6,285 bases of DNA from assembly GCA_035296705.1 (NCBI GenBank), contig DATHAL010000045.1, positions 1 through 6,285 of the forward strand. The letters run 5' to 3'. How positions within the stretch are numbered: the first letter of the stretch is position 1; the number at the start of each line of letters is the position of its first letter. The position numbers were made by a program, and so were the translations under genes. The stretch comes from WHSW01 sp035296705. Its GTDB lineage: Bacteria > Actinomycetota > Thermoleophilia > Solirubrobacterales > 70-9. Below are positions 1 to 5,560 of this stretch, piece by piece. The notes beneath the pieces are model-generated. The model was not told the DNA's origin, ran no database searches, and saw only the letters and a list, made by a program, of their open reading frames with translations.

Positions 1-273
1 GGCGCCTACCGCGGGCTCGACGCGATCCGCAAGTACATGACGGACGACTTCCTGGCGGACTTCGCGGATCCCGCGATCGCGGGCGAGGAGTTCTTCGCGG
101 CCGGCGACAGCGTGGTCGTGCGAGTTCGCCAGAGCGCCACCGGCCCCGGAAGCGGGGCCCCGGTCGAGATGAGCTACTACCAGGTGTGGAGCTTCCGCGG
201 CGCCTCCGTGATCCGGATCGAGAGCATCCGCGACCGCGGCGACGCACTCGACGCCGTGGGGCTGCGGCAATAA
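1..273 (+). CDS. SnoaL/NTF2-like domain protein, C-terminal part (5' truncated by window)
   Basis: The frame is open from base 1 and ends at the TAA at 271-273, giving 90 residues. It opens with Y-R-G-L-D-A-I-R-K-Y, which resembles the 'G-x-x-x-I-R-x-Y' segment of SnoaL-like proteins. It then shows the family's beta-strand pattern: GDSVVVRVR, a short loop GSGAPVE, YYQVWSFRGASVIRIE, and the ending 'DALDAVGL'. Complete members have about 120-135 residues, so roughly 30-45 N-terminal residues lie outside the window. The ATG at 37 is internal, because recognisable family sequence precedes it. SnoaL/NTF2 proteins are small cone-shaped cytoplasmic proteins that can be cyclases, isomerases, hydrolases or simple binding proteins. 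The residues seen do not decide which. The decarboxylase region follows directly in the same frame after the stop, so co-transcription is likely. Family call fairly sure, function unknown. Confidence 0.8.
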   Translation, partial: GAYRGLDAIRKYMTDDFLADFADPAIAGEEFFAAGDSVVVRVRQSATGPGSGAPVEMSYYQVWSFRGASVIRIESIRDRGDALDAVGLRQ

Positions 274-441
274 AGTCGAGCGATCGACCGGCGCTACGAA
301 GTCCTTGACGAGGCGGCCCGCCTCGCCCAGTCATACCTCGAGACGCTGCCGTCGCGCCCGGTCGCAGCGTCCGCTGACATTGACGAGCTTCGCTCGGGCC
401 TCGCCCGGCCGCTGACCAACGGCGGCCAGGACCCGCGCACG
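274..441 (+). other. In-frame N-terminal coding extension of the decarboxylase without a conventional start codon
   Basis: These 56 codons are open in the decarboxylase frame and read like the normal N-terminus of this family: DRRYEVLDEAARLAQSYLE at about 286-342, then LPSRPV, and 'PRTVIEDL' running into the annotated protein. No ATG, GTG or TTG occurs in this frame between the TAA at 271-273 and the GTG at 442. The ATC at 283-285 sits where an initiator Met would be expected (I-D-R-R-Y for an expected M-D-R-x-Y/H). The possibilities are a rare AUC start, a start codon lost by mutation, a base-call error at 285, or true initiation at 442 giving a shortened enzyme. In characterised group II decarboxylases the N-terminal helices wrap round the partner subunit, so a shortened enzyme could be impaired. 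No strong ribosome binding site precedes 283; only TAAAG at 271-275 is nearby. Confidence 0.6.
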
Positions 442-1665
442 GTGATCGAAGACCTGGCGCGCGACGCGGATCCGGGCCTCGTCGCCTCGGCGGGGCCGCG
501 CTACTTCGGCTTCGTAATCGGCGGCGCGCTGCCCGTCGCGGTCGCCGCCGACTGGCTGAGCTCCGCGTGGGACCAGAACGGCGGCGGCTACGCCGCCTCA
601 CCGTCGCTCTCGGTCGCCGAGGAAGTCGCCGGGCGCTGGGTCATCGAGCTGCTCGGGCTGCCACCGGAGTCCGGGATCGGCTTCGTGACCGGCTGTCAGA
701 TGGCGCATTTCACCTGCCTTGCGGCGGCGCGCCATGCCGTGCTGCGGGACGCGGGCTGGGATGTCGAGGCGCATGGGCTTCACGGCGCGCCCGAGCTGCG
801 CGTGATCGCGAGCGATCAGGCCCACGTCACCGTCCCCGTCGCCTGCCGGATGCTCGGGCTGGGGGCGCAACGGGTGCGCTCGGTCCCGAGCGACGACCAG
901 GGGCGGATGGTCGCCGCCGAGCTCGAGGCGGCGCTCGCGGACGGCGACGCGCCGACGATCGTCTGCGCGCAGGCGGGCGACGTGAACAGCGGCGCCTTCG
1001 ACCCGATCGCCGAGATCGTCCAGCTCTGCCGGGGGCACGGCGCCTGGTGTCACATCGACGGCGCCTTCGGGTTGTGGGCCGCCGTGAGCCCGACGCGCCG
1101 GGCGCTGCTGGCCGGATTCGAGGACGCGGACTCGTGGGCCACGGACGCGCACAAGTGGCTCAATGTCCCGTACGACTGCGGGATCGCCGTGGTCGCCGAT
1201 CGCGCCGCGCACCGTGCCGCGATGGCCTCGACCTCCGCCTACATCCCCGACCACCCGGACGACGTGCCGTGGGGCCTCGACTGGACCCCGGAGTTCTCGC
1301 GCCGCGCCCGCGGCGTTCCGCTCTACGCCGCCCTGCGCTCGCTCGGCAGGCGCGGGCTCACCGACCTCGTAGACCGCTGCTGCGCTCACGCGAGACGGCT
1401 GGCCGAGCTGCTCGGCGCCGCCGATGGCGTCGAGATCCTCAACGACGTCGTGCTCAATCAGATCCTGGTCCGATTCGACGACGACGACGAGGTGACGAAC
1501 CAGGTCATCGAGCGGATCCAGCGCGACGGGACGTGCTGGGTCGGCGGCAGCACCTTCCGCGGCAGCACCGTGATGCGGATCTCGATCGTGGGCTGGCAGA
1601 CGACGGCCGCGGACATCGATCGGTCCGCGGCCGCGATCCTCGGCGCCGCCGGGGCGAGCGCCTAG
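442..1665 (+). CDS. Group II PLP-dependent (aromatic-L-amino-acid type) decarboxylase family enzyme
   Basis: A fold-type I PLP enzyme of the group II decarboxylase family (Pfam Pyridoxal_deC), cytoplasmic and usually dimeric; the substrate cannot be read from sequence. Numbering from the GTG at 442 (407 aa): TGCQMAHF at 83-90 is the phosphate-binding turn region. H128 in SDQAHVTV is the expected ring-stacking histidine. D206 in HIDGAFG is the aspartate that pairs with the pyridine nitrogen. K238 in TDAHKWLN is the Schiff-base lysine. The C-terminal small domain ends with a GGSTFRGSTVMRIS segment typical of the family, so the catalytic core looks intact. The 442 GTG is given as start only because it is the first conventional start codon in this frame, with a weak AGGA about 10 bases upstream. 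Family-like sequence continues upstream to about 283 (separate entry), so the natural protein is probably about 460 aa. The stop lies three bases from the stop of the convergent DUF1905 gene. Family call sure; start uncertain. Confidence 0.88.
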   Translation: MIEDLARDADPGLVASAGPRYFGFVIGGALPVAVAADWLSSAWDQNGGGYAASPSLSVAEEVAGRWVIELLGLPPESGIGFVTGCQMAHFTCLAAARHAVLRDAGWDVEAHGLHGAPELRVIASDQAHVTVPVACRMLGLGAQRVRSVPSDDQGRMVAAELEAALADGDAPTIVCAQAGDVNSGAFDPIAEIVQLCRGHGAWCHIDGAFGLWAAVSPTRRALLAGFEDADSWATDAHKWLNVPYDCGIAVVADRAAHRAAMASTSAYIPDHPDDVPWGLDWTPEFSRRARGVPLYAALRSLGRRGLTDLVDRCCAHARRLAELLGAADGVEILNDVVLNQILVRFDDDDEVTNQVIERIQRDGTCWVGGSTFRGSTVMRISIVGWQTTAADIDRSAAAILGAAGASA

Positions 1666-1686
1666 CGCTCAGGCCTCGAGGCGCTC
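1656..1686. terminator. GC-rich inverted repeats at the convergent gene junction, possible bidirectional terminator
   Basis: GAGCGC (1656-1661) and GCGCTC (1665-1670) form a perfect 6-bp inverted repeat with a 3-base centre, covering both stop codons of the tail-to-tail genes. A 10-base palindrome GCCTCGAGGC follows at 1673-1682. The first arm can pair instead with GGCGCTC at 1680-1686, giving a 7-bp alternative stem (1656-1662 with 1680-1686). No T-tract follows on either strand, so this is not a classical intrinsic terminator. Short palindromes are frequent in DNA this rich in G and C. Confidence 0.3.
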
Positions 1687-1944
1687 CCGCAGGCTGACGG
1701 CGACCCGGTCGCCCGCCTCCTTGCCGATCGCCCGGCGGACGTCGGCCTTGACCGGCAGCTTGTGAGTGCCGTCGCCCATCGCCATGAACGAGCTCCTGAA
1801 GTCGTGGCCGTCGATCTCGCCGCGCACCTTGACGAGCCCGCGCGTGCCGAAGTACTCCGCCGAATCGGGCATCACCACGTAGGTCCAGCCGCCCGGGCTC
1901 GGGCTCTTCTGCAGGGTCGCGTCGAATTGCCTGTCGAGTTGCAT
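1669..1944 (-). CDS. DUF1905 domain protein
   Basis: A 91-residue protein that is essentially one DUF1905 domain, a small beta-rich domain of unknown biochemical role common in soil bacteria and often found alone or with a YdeI-type domain. The pattern seen is F-x-A-x-L near the start, then GGWTYVVMP, an EYFGTRGLVKVRG strand pair, IDGHDFRSSFMAMGDGTHKLPVK, and an ending 'AIGKEAGDRVAVSL'. The start chosen is the ATG at 1944, because AAAGGAGG lies 4 bases before it and the domain begins a few residues in. The frame is open 13 codons further upstream, to an ATG at 1983, but that extension (PVSTAALRKGGG) does not look like the domain. It follows the GNAT gene by 50 bases on the same strand and is the last gene before the convergent decarboxylase. 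There is no signal peptide or membrane segment. Family call good; function unknown. Confidence 0.85.
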   Translation of the reverse strand: MQLDRQFDATLQKSPSPGGWTYVVMPDSAEYFGTRGLVKVRGEIDGHDFRSSFMAMGDGTHKLPVKADVRRAIGKEAGDRVAVSLRERLEA

Positions 1945-1948
1945 GCCT

Positions 1949-1956
1949 CCTCCTTT
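1949..1956 (-). promoter_or_regulatory. Ribosome binding site deciding the DUF1905 start
   Basis: On the minus strand AAAGGAGG lies 4 bases before the ATG at 1944-1942. An overlapping GGAGGAGG register sits closer still. This is one of the two best Shine-Dalgarno matches in the window and favours the ATG at 1944 over the one at 1983. Confidence 0.75.
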
Positions 1957-1962
1957 CCTCAG

Positions 1963-1993
1963 GGCGGCAGTAGAGACCGGCACACGCCGCCGG
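1963..1993 (-). other. Intergenic stem-loop candidate between the GNAT and DUF1905 genes
   Basis: In the 50-base gap just after the GNAT stop codon two alternative short inverted repeats are seen. One is CCGGC/GCCGG (1977-1981 with 1989-1993, 7-base loop). The other is GGCGGC/GCCGCC (1963-1968 with 1986-1991, 17-base loop). There is no T-tract downstream on the transcribed strand. It could be a weak attenuator or RNA-processing hairpin separating the two genes, or a chance result of base composition. Confidence 0.2.
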
Positions 1994-1994
1994 A

Positions 1995-2492
1995 TTAATC
2001 GCGTCCGAGCAGGCGCGCCATGACTACCGCCGAACGCAGCGTGCCGTCGCGGCGGCGATAGTGGTCGCGCCGCAGCCCCTCGAACTGAAAGCCCACCGAG
2101 GTGTAGAGCGCGATCGCCCGGCCGTTGTCCGGCCAGACCTCGAGCTCGACCTTGTGCGCGCCATGGGCGCGAGCGTGCGCGAGGATCGCCTCCAGCAGTG
2201 CCCTGCCACCGCCTCGCCCCCGCGCCTCCGGAAGGACGGCCATGCCGAAGTAGACGACGCCCGGCACGCTCTGGTGAAGCCCGGCGTTTCCGACCGTCCG
2301 CCCCTCCTCATCCTCGAGCACCCATGCAGCATCGGGGCCGTCGGACGCGACCATCTCGCGGAAGCCCGCTGCCCTCAACTCGAGGTCGACCGGCGGCTCG
2401 GTGGCGATCAGGCCCTCCTTTGCGACGGCGGCGATCACGCGCGCCATCGGCTCCGCGTCGTCGACTGTCGCCAGACGCACCTTCAGCGCCAC
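1995..2492 (-). CDS. GNAT family N-acetyltransferase
   Basis: A 165-residue, single-domain GCN5-related acetyltransferase, expected to move an acetyl group from acetyl-CoA to an amine; the substrate is unknown. The N-terminal strand 'KVRLATVDDAEPMARVI' is the usual 'R-x-A-x-x-x-D' opening. Motif A is at 84-100: MAVLPEARGRGGGRALL, with RGRGGG at 91-96 as the pyrophosphate-binding loop. Motif B follows as VELEVWPDN at 115-123, then A-I-A-L-Y at 126-130, GF at 134-135 and E-G-L at 138-140, the normal end of a RimI/phosphinothricin-acetyltransferase-like domain. The start is a GTG (2492-2490) with no clear ribosome binding site. The length is right for the family and no ATG lies close by, so this start is preferred but not secure. 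It sits 73 bases after the CxxC protein gene and 50 bases before the DUF1905 gene. Specific activity cannot be inferred. Confidence 0.9.
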   Translation of the reverse strand: MALKVRLATVDDAEPMARVIAAVAKEGLIATEPPVDLELRAAGFREMVASDGPDAAWVLEDEEGRTVGNAGLHQSVPGVVYFGMAVLPEARGRGGGRALLEAILAHARAHGAHKVELEVWPDNGRAIALYTSVGFQFEGLRRDHYRRRDGTLRSAVVMARLLGRD

Positions 2493-2565
2493 GCACCGAT
2501 TCTGCCGCTGCCGACCGGCGATCCTCGCTGCGTGTCACCCACGAGCGGCTGCTGGCGGCTGCCCG

Positions 2566-3195
2566 TCAGACGCGGGCCCAGTAATCCTCGGAGCCCTTCG
2601 CCGCCTCCAGCGCCTCTGGCGTCTCCATGCCCGGCGCCATCGACGCCGCCTCGCCGGCCATGTACTGGTGGTGGTCGATGTCGAGCAGCCGCAGCCAGCT
2701 CTGCTGACCGAGCGTGAGGCCGATCATGCAGCCCAACTCCACGAGCTCCTGCTCGCTGAAATGGGCGTACATGCGCTCCCAGAACGCATCGTCGGTCTCA
2801 AGCCCCCAGGCGATCGCCTCCGCGTAGGCGAGCGCCGCCTTCTGGCGCTCGTCGAAGCGCTCGGTCGACTCGAAGTTGAGCAACTCGTCGTACTGGCCCT
2901 CCTCGAGGCCCGCGCGCGCCGCCTTCTCCGAGCGCTGGTTGCCGCAGTACTCGCACTTCGTCGTCCGCGAGATGTAGACGCGGCAGAGCTCCTTCAGCGG
3001 GTGATCGACGATCCCCTCGCGGAAGAGGTCGCGCCACGAGTTGGCGAAGAACCAGAACGCGGCGGGCACGTGGGCGCGCACTGCCGAGCTCTCCGGTCGC
3101 GGAGTGCCCTCCCGGGCGCAGCGCCGGATCTCCTCCCGCATCTCCGGGGTCATGTTCTCGAACGGGACGTAGCTGATTCGAGGCTTCTTGCTCAT
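2566..3195 (-). CDS. Carboxymuconolactone decarboxylase/AhpD-like protein with CxxC motif
   Basis: A 209-residue, mostly helical protein of the CMD/AhpD superfamily (alkylhydroperoxidase-like). After a polar N-terminus (YVPFENMTPEMREEI) comes the core 'LKELCRVYISRTTKCEYC'. Glu69 stands 12 residues before Cys81, and Cys81/Cys84 form the CxxC. This is the same spacing as the Glu and first Cys of mycobacterial AhpD. The position that is His in AhpD (Cys84 plus 4) is Arg88 here, in C-G-N-Q-R-S. A second helical half follows: FDERQKAALAYAEAIAWG, then FSEQELVELGCMIGLTLG and DIDHHQYM near the end. The role is probably thiol/disulfide or peroxide chemistry; true gamma-carboxymuconolactone decarboxylation is unlikely for a CxxC member. 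The ATG at 3195 is chosen because GGAGGAGA precedes it by 5 bases. ATGs at 3228 and 3219 would add 11 or 8 residues that lie over that binding site. It is 60 bases after the aldo/keto reductase gene. Confidence 0.88.
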   Translation of the reverse strand: MSKKPRISYVPFENMTPEMREEIRRCAREGTPRPESSAVRAHVPAAFWFFANSWRDLFREGIVDHPLKELCRVYISRTTKCEYCGNQRSEKAARAGLEEGQYDELLNFESTERFDERQKAALAYAEAIAWGLETDDAFWERMYAHFSEQELVELGCMIGLTLGQQSWLRLLDIDHHQYMAGEAASMAPGMETPEALEAAKGSEDYWARV

Positions 3196-3200
3196 TTGGG

Positions 3201-3208
3201 TCTCCTCC
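3201..3208 (-). promoter_or_regulatory. Ribosome binding site deciding the AhpD-like gene start
   Basis: GGAGGAGA on the minus strand ends 5 bases before the ATG at 3195-3193, and its GGAGG core is 8 bases from the start. A second purine-rich GAGGAG run lies about ten bases further upstream. The placement argues for starting at 3195 and against the in-frame ATGs at 3228 and 3219. Confidence 0.75.
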
Positions 3209-3255
3209 AGTCTCCTCATTGAATCCATTTCCCCAAGTTGGCCCGCGATAACGCC

Positions 3256-4233
3256 TCAGCCCTCGATCAGGGACATGTCCGCGTATCGCTCGCCGGCGGT
3301 CGCGCCGCGCGGCGCGGCGGCCTCGAGGCTGGCGCGGTCGTCCTCGCCCAGCTCGATCTCCACCGCCGCGAGGTTCTCTTCGAGGTGGTCGCGGCGGCTC
3401 GTGCCGGGGATCGGGACCACGTCGTCGCCCCGGTGAAGGACCCAGGCGAGCGCGAGCTGGCCCGGTGTCACGGAACGCTCCACGGCGAGCTCGCGGACCC
3501 GGTCGACGAGCTCCAGGTTGCGGGCGAAGTTCGCGTCGCGGAAGCGCGGGTGGTTGCGCCGCGAGTCGCCCTCGTCGAGGTCGTCCGGCTCCCGGAACCG
3601 GCCGGTGAGGAAGCCGCGGCCGAGTGGCGCGTAGGCGACGAAGCCGATCCCGAGCTCGCGGACGGTCGGCAGGATCTCGGCCTCGACGTCACGCGTCCAG
3701 AGCGAGTACTCGGTCTGAAGGGCGGCGATCGGGTGGACGGCGTGGGCGCGGCGGATCGTGTCCGCCCCCGCCTCCGAAAGGCCGAGGAACCGGACCTTGC
3801 CCTCGGCCACGAGCTCGGCCATCGCTCCCACCGTCTCCTCGACCGGCACGCTGCGGTCGACTCGGTGCTGGTAGTAGAGGTCGATGCGGTCGAGGCCGAG
3901 CCGCTCGAGCGACGCATCGCACGCCTCGTGGACGTACTCGGGATCGCCGCGCACGCCGGCGGGCTCGCCTCGCGGCCCGCGCACCTGTCCGAATTTGGTC
4001 GCGACCACGGCCTGCTCGCGCCGGTCGGCGATCGCGCGCCCGACGAGCCGCTCGTTGGCGCCTGCCCCATACATGTCGGCGGTGTCGATCAGCTCGACGC
4101 CGCGATCGAGCGCGCGCTGGATGGTGGCGACCGACTCGCTCTCCTCCGCGCCCGAGTAAAAGGCCGACATCCCCATGCAGCCGAGGCCGACCTCCGCGAC
4201 CTCGAGTCCTCCGCCGAGCCTGCGTGCCCGCAT
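3256..4233 (-). CDS. Aldo/keto reductase (AKR13-like, NADPH-dependent)
   Basis: A complete 325-residue TIM-barrel aldo/keto reductase, a cytoplasmic NAD(P)H-dependent carbonyl reductase. The catalytic tetrad is intact: D50 (I-D-T-A), Y55 (D-M-Y-G), K80 (V-A-T-K-F-G) and H123 (Y-Y-Q-H-R). Other family marks are GLGCMGMS at 16-23, EGKVRFLGLSEA at 144-155, the QTEYSLWTRD segment at 173-182, YAPLGRGFLTG at 201-211, and the cofactor-binding stretch PIPGTSRRDHLEEN at 274-287 (Arg280/Arg281 region, which usually favours NADPH). The overall look is that of AKR13/YakC-type proteins, whose physiological substrates are mostly unknown. Its ATG (4233) comes two bases after the TAG of the E2 gene, so it is almost certainly on the E2 transcript and may depend on translational coupling, as no good ribosome binding site is present. 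A biochemical link with the dehydrogenase complex is not shown. Confidence 0.93.
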   Translation of the reverse strand: MRARRLGGGLEVAEVGLGCMGMSAFYSGAEESESVATIQRALDRGVELIDTADMYGAGANERLVGRAIADRREQAVVATKFGQVRGPRGEPAGVRGDPEYVHEACDASLERLGLDRIDLYYQHRVDRSVPVEETVGAMAELVAEGKVRFLGLSEAGADTIRRAHAVHPIAALQTEYSLWTRDVEAEILPTVRELGIGFVAYAPLGRGFLTGRFREPDDLDEGDSRRNHPRFRDANFARNLELVDRVRELAVERSVTPGQLALAWVLHRGDDVVPIPGTSRRDHLEENLAAVEIELGEDDRASLEAAAPRGATAGERYADMSLIEG

Positions 4234-4235
4234 CG

Positions 4236-5552
4236 CTAAAGCGCCAGCCCCACCGGCTCCTCCAAGAGCGCTCGGACCCGGGCCAGGAACCGAGCCCCGT
4301 CGGCGCCGTAGAGGATCCGGTGATCGCAGGCCAGGGTGACGCCCATGAGCTGCGCCGTGGCGAGCTCGCCGGAGCGGACCACGGGGCGCTCTGCGACCTC
4401 GCCGACGGCGAGGATCGCCGCCTGGCCGGAGTTGATCACCGCCGCGAAGCTGGAGATCCCGAACATGCCCAGGTTGGAGACCGTAAACGTGCCCCCGGAG
4501 AGCTCCGGCGGGCTGACCGTCCCCTCGCGCACCTTGCGGGCCAGCTCCCGGGCCTCGGTCGCGATCTGCTTGAGGCCCTTTTGGTCGGCGTCGAAGATCG
4601 TCGGCACCACGAGCGCGTCTGCGGCGGCGACCGCGATCCCGACGTTGATTCGCTCATAAAGCTCCCAGCGGCCGTCGCGATAGGCGCCGTTGGCGCGCCG
4701 AAACTCGCGCAGCGCCAGCGCCGCCGCCTTGATCACCATGTCGTTGAGCGACGGCACGGGCTCGCCCTCTGAGGCGCTTTGCTTGAGCCGCGCCCTGGCG
4801 GCGACCGCGCTCGTCATCTCGATCTCGGCGGAGAGATAAAAGTGGGGCGCGGTCGCCTTTGACTCGGCCATCCGCCTGGCGACCGTCTGCTGCAGGCGGC
4901 TGAGCTCGACCGTCTCGACCGCGCCGCGCGCCGTCTGCGGCGCCGCTGCTGCGGCGGCCGGGGCCTCGGCGGTGGGCGCGGCGGGCTCGGCGCGCTCCAC
5001 GTCTGCCTTGATGATCCGGCCCCCGGGACCGGAGCCCGTCAGGGCGGCGAGGTCGACGCCGCGCTCGGTCGCGATCCGCCGCGCCAGCGGCGAGGCCTTG
5101 ACGCGGCCGTTGCCGTCGCCGCTCGGTTGGGGGCCGGGCTCGGTCGGGGTGGCGGTGGCTGGCCCGGGCGAGGGGGTGGCGGCGGTGGCGGTCTGAGGGG
5201 TATCCGCAGCATGGACGCGAGCATCTTCAGGCTTTGCCGGCGAAGCAGGGACAGCGGAGCGCCCCGACCCGGAGTCCCCACCCCCTCGGCCATCGGCCTC
5301 GGCCTCGGCCTCATCGGGCTCGCCGACCCGGGCGATCACCTCGCCGATCGGGCGCGTCTCGCCCTCGGAGGCGAGGACCTCGATCAGGGTCCCGGCGGCG
5401 TCTGACTCATAGACCATGTTCGCCTTGTCGGTCTCGATCTCGACCAGCTCCTCGCCGACCGCGACCTGATCGCCGACCTGCTTCATCCACTGCAGCACGG
5501 TGCCCTCCTCCATCGAGTCCGAGAGCCGGGGCATGACGATGTCGCTGGCCAT
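4236..5552 (-). CDS. pdhC: 2-oxoacid dehydrogenase E2: dihydrolipoamide acyltransferase (probably pyruvate dehydrogenase type)
   Basis: A 438-residue E2 core enzyme that takes the acyl group from E1 on its lipoyl arm and passes it to CoA. Domains in order are: one lipoyl domain (1 to about 78) with the lipoylated K43 in E-T-D-K-A; an Ala/Pro/Thr/Glu-rich flexible linker (79-150); a peripheral-subunit-binding domain (about 152-186, 'ASPLARRIATERGVDL' then TGSGPGGRIIKADV); a second Ala/Pro linker; and the acyltransferase domain (about 212-438). The latter has 'ELSRLQQTVARRMAESK', FTVSNLGMFG, QAAILAVGE and the active-site motif D410-H411-R412-I-L-Y415-G416. The usual Asp at 415 is Tyr. One lipoyl domain and this length are normal. 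The ATG at 5552 is chosen because the lipoyl fold starts at once; an upstream in-frame ATG at 5693 would add an Arg-rich tail overlapping E1 beta. It starts 8 bases after the E1 beta stop. Acetyl versus branched-chain specificity is uncertain. Confidence 0.93.
   Translation of the reverse strand: MASDIVMPRLSDSMEEGTVLQWMKQVGDQVAVGEELVEIETDKANMVYESDAAGTLIEVLASEGETRPIGEVIARVGEPDEAEAEADGRGGGDSGSGRSAVPASPAKPEDARVHAADTPQTATAATPSPGPATATPTEPGPQPSGDGNGRVKASPLARRIATERGVDLAALTGSGPGGRIIKADVERAEPAAPTAEAPAAAAAAPQTARGAVETVELSRLQQTVARRMAESKATAPHFYLSAEIEMTSAVAARARLKQSASEGEPVPSLNDMVIKAAALALREFRRANGAYRDGRWELYERINVGIAVAAADALVVPTIFDADQKGLKQIATEARELARKVREGTVSPPELSGGTFTVSNLGMFGISSFAAVINSGQAAILAVGEVAERPVVRSGELATAQLMGVTLACDHRILYGADGARFLARVRALLEEPVGLAL
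5294..5311 (-). repeat. Three-unit hexanucleotide direct repeat in the E2 linker
   Basis: CGGCCT occurs three times in tandem on the plus strand. Read on the minus strand it lies in the acidic EAEAEAD run of the linker after the lipoyl domain. Such short in-frame repeats are common in E2 linkers, where length and flexibility matter more than exact sequence. Confidence 0.6.
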
Positions 5553-5560
5553 CGAGGAGC

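Noticed and set aside
598..1389. 263-codon open frame on the minus strand opposite the decarboxylase
   Set aside because: It is low-complexity, rich in Arg, Val and Glu, with no recognisable domain and no good ribosome binding site. It is an antisense shadow.
567..1697. Long open frame (376 codons) in another plus-strand frame over the decarboxylase
   Set aside because: The translation is dominated by Arg, Gly and Ala with no family pattern. It is the expected shadow of a high-GC gene, and the decarboxylase frame carries clear catalytic motifs.
2493..2565. Gap between the AhpD-like and GNAT genes, examined for a terminator, small gene or promoter
   Set aside because: Only imperfect GGCTG-type direct repeats are present, with no convincing hairpin, T-tract, small coding frame or promoter.
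3209..3255. Possible promoter in the gap before the AhpD-like gene (TTGGGG followed by an AT-richer stretch)
   Set aside because: No acceptable -10 hexamer is found at 16-18 bases, and promoter motifs cannot be judged from one weak -35-like match.
3238..4239. 333-codon plus-strand open frame opposite the aldo/keto reductase
   Set aside because: It mirrors the reductase codons almost end to end and shows no domain, whereas the minus strand has the full catalytic tetrad.
3624..4772. 382-codon plus-strand open frame across the reductase/E2 boundary
   Set aside because: It is strongly Arg/Pro-rich and crosses two genuine minus-strand genes. It is a composition artefact.
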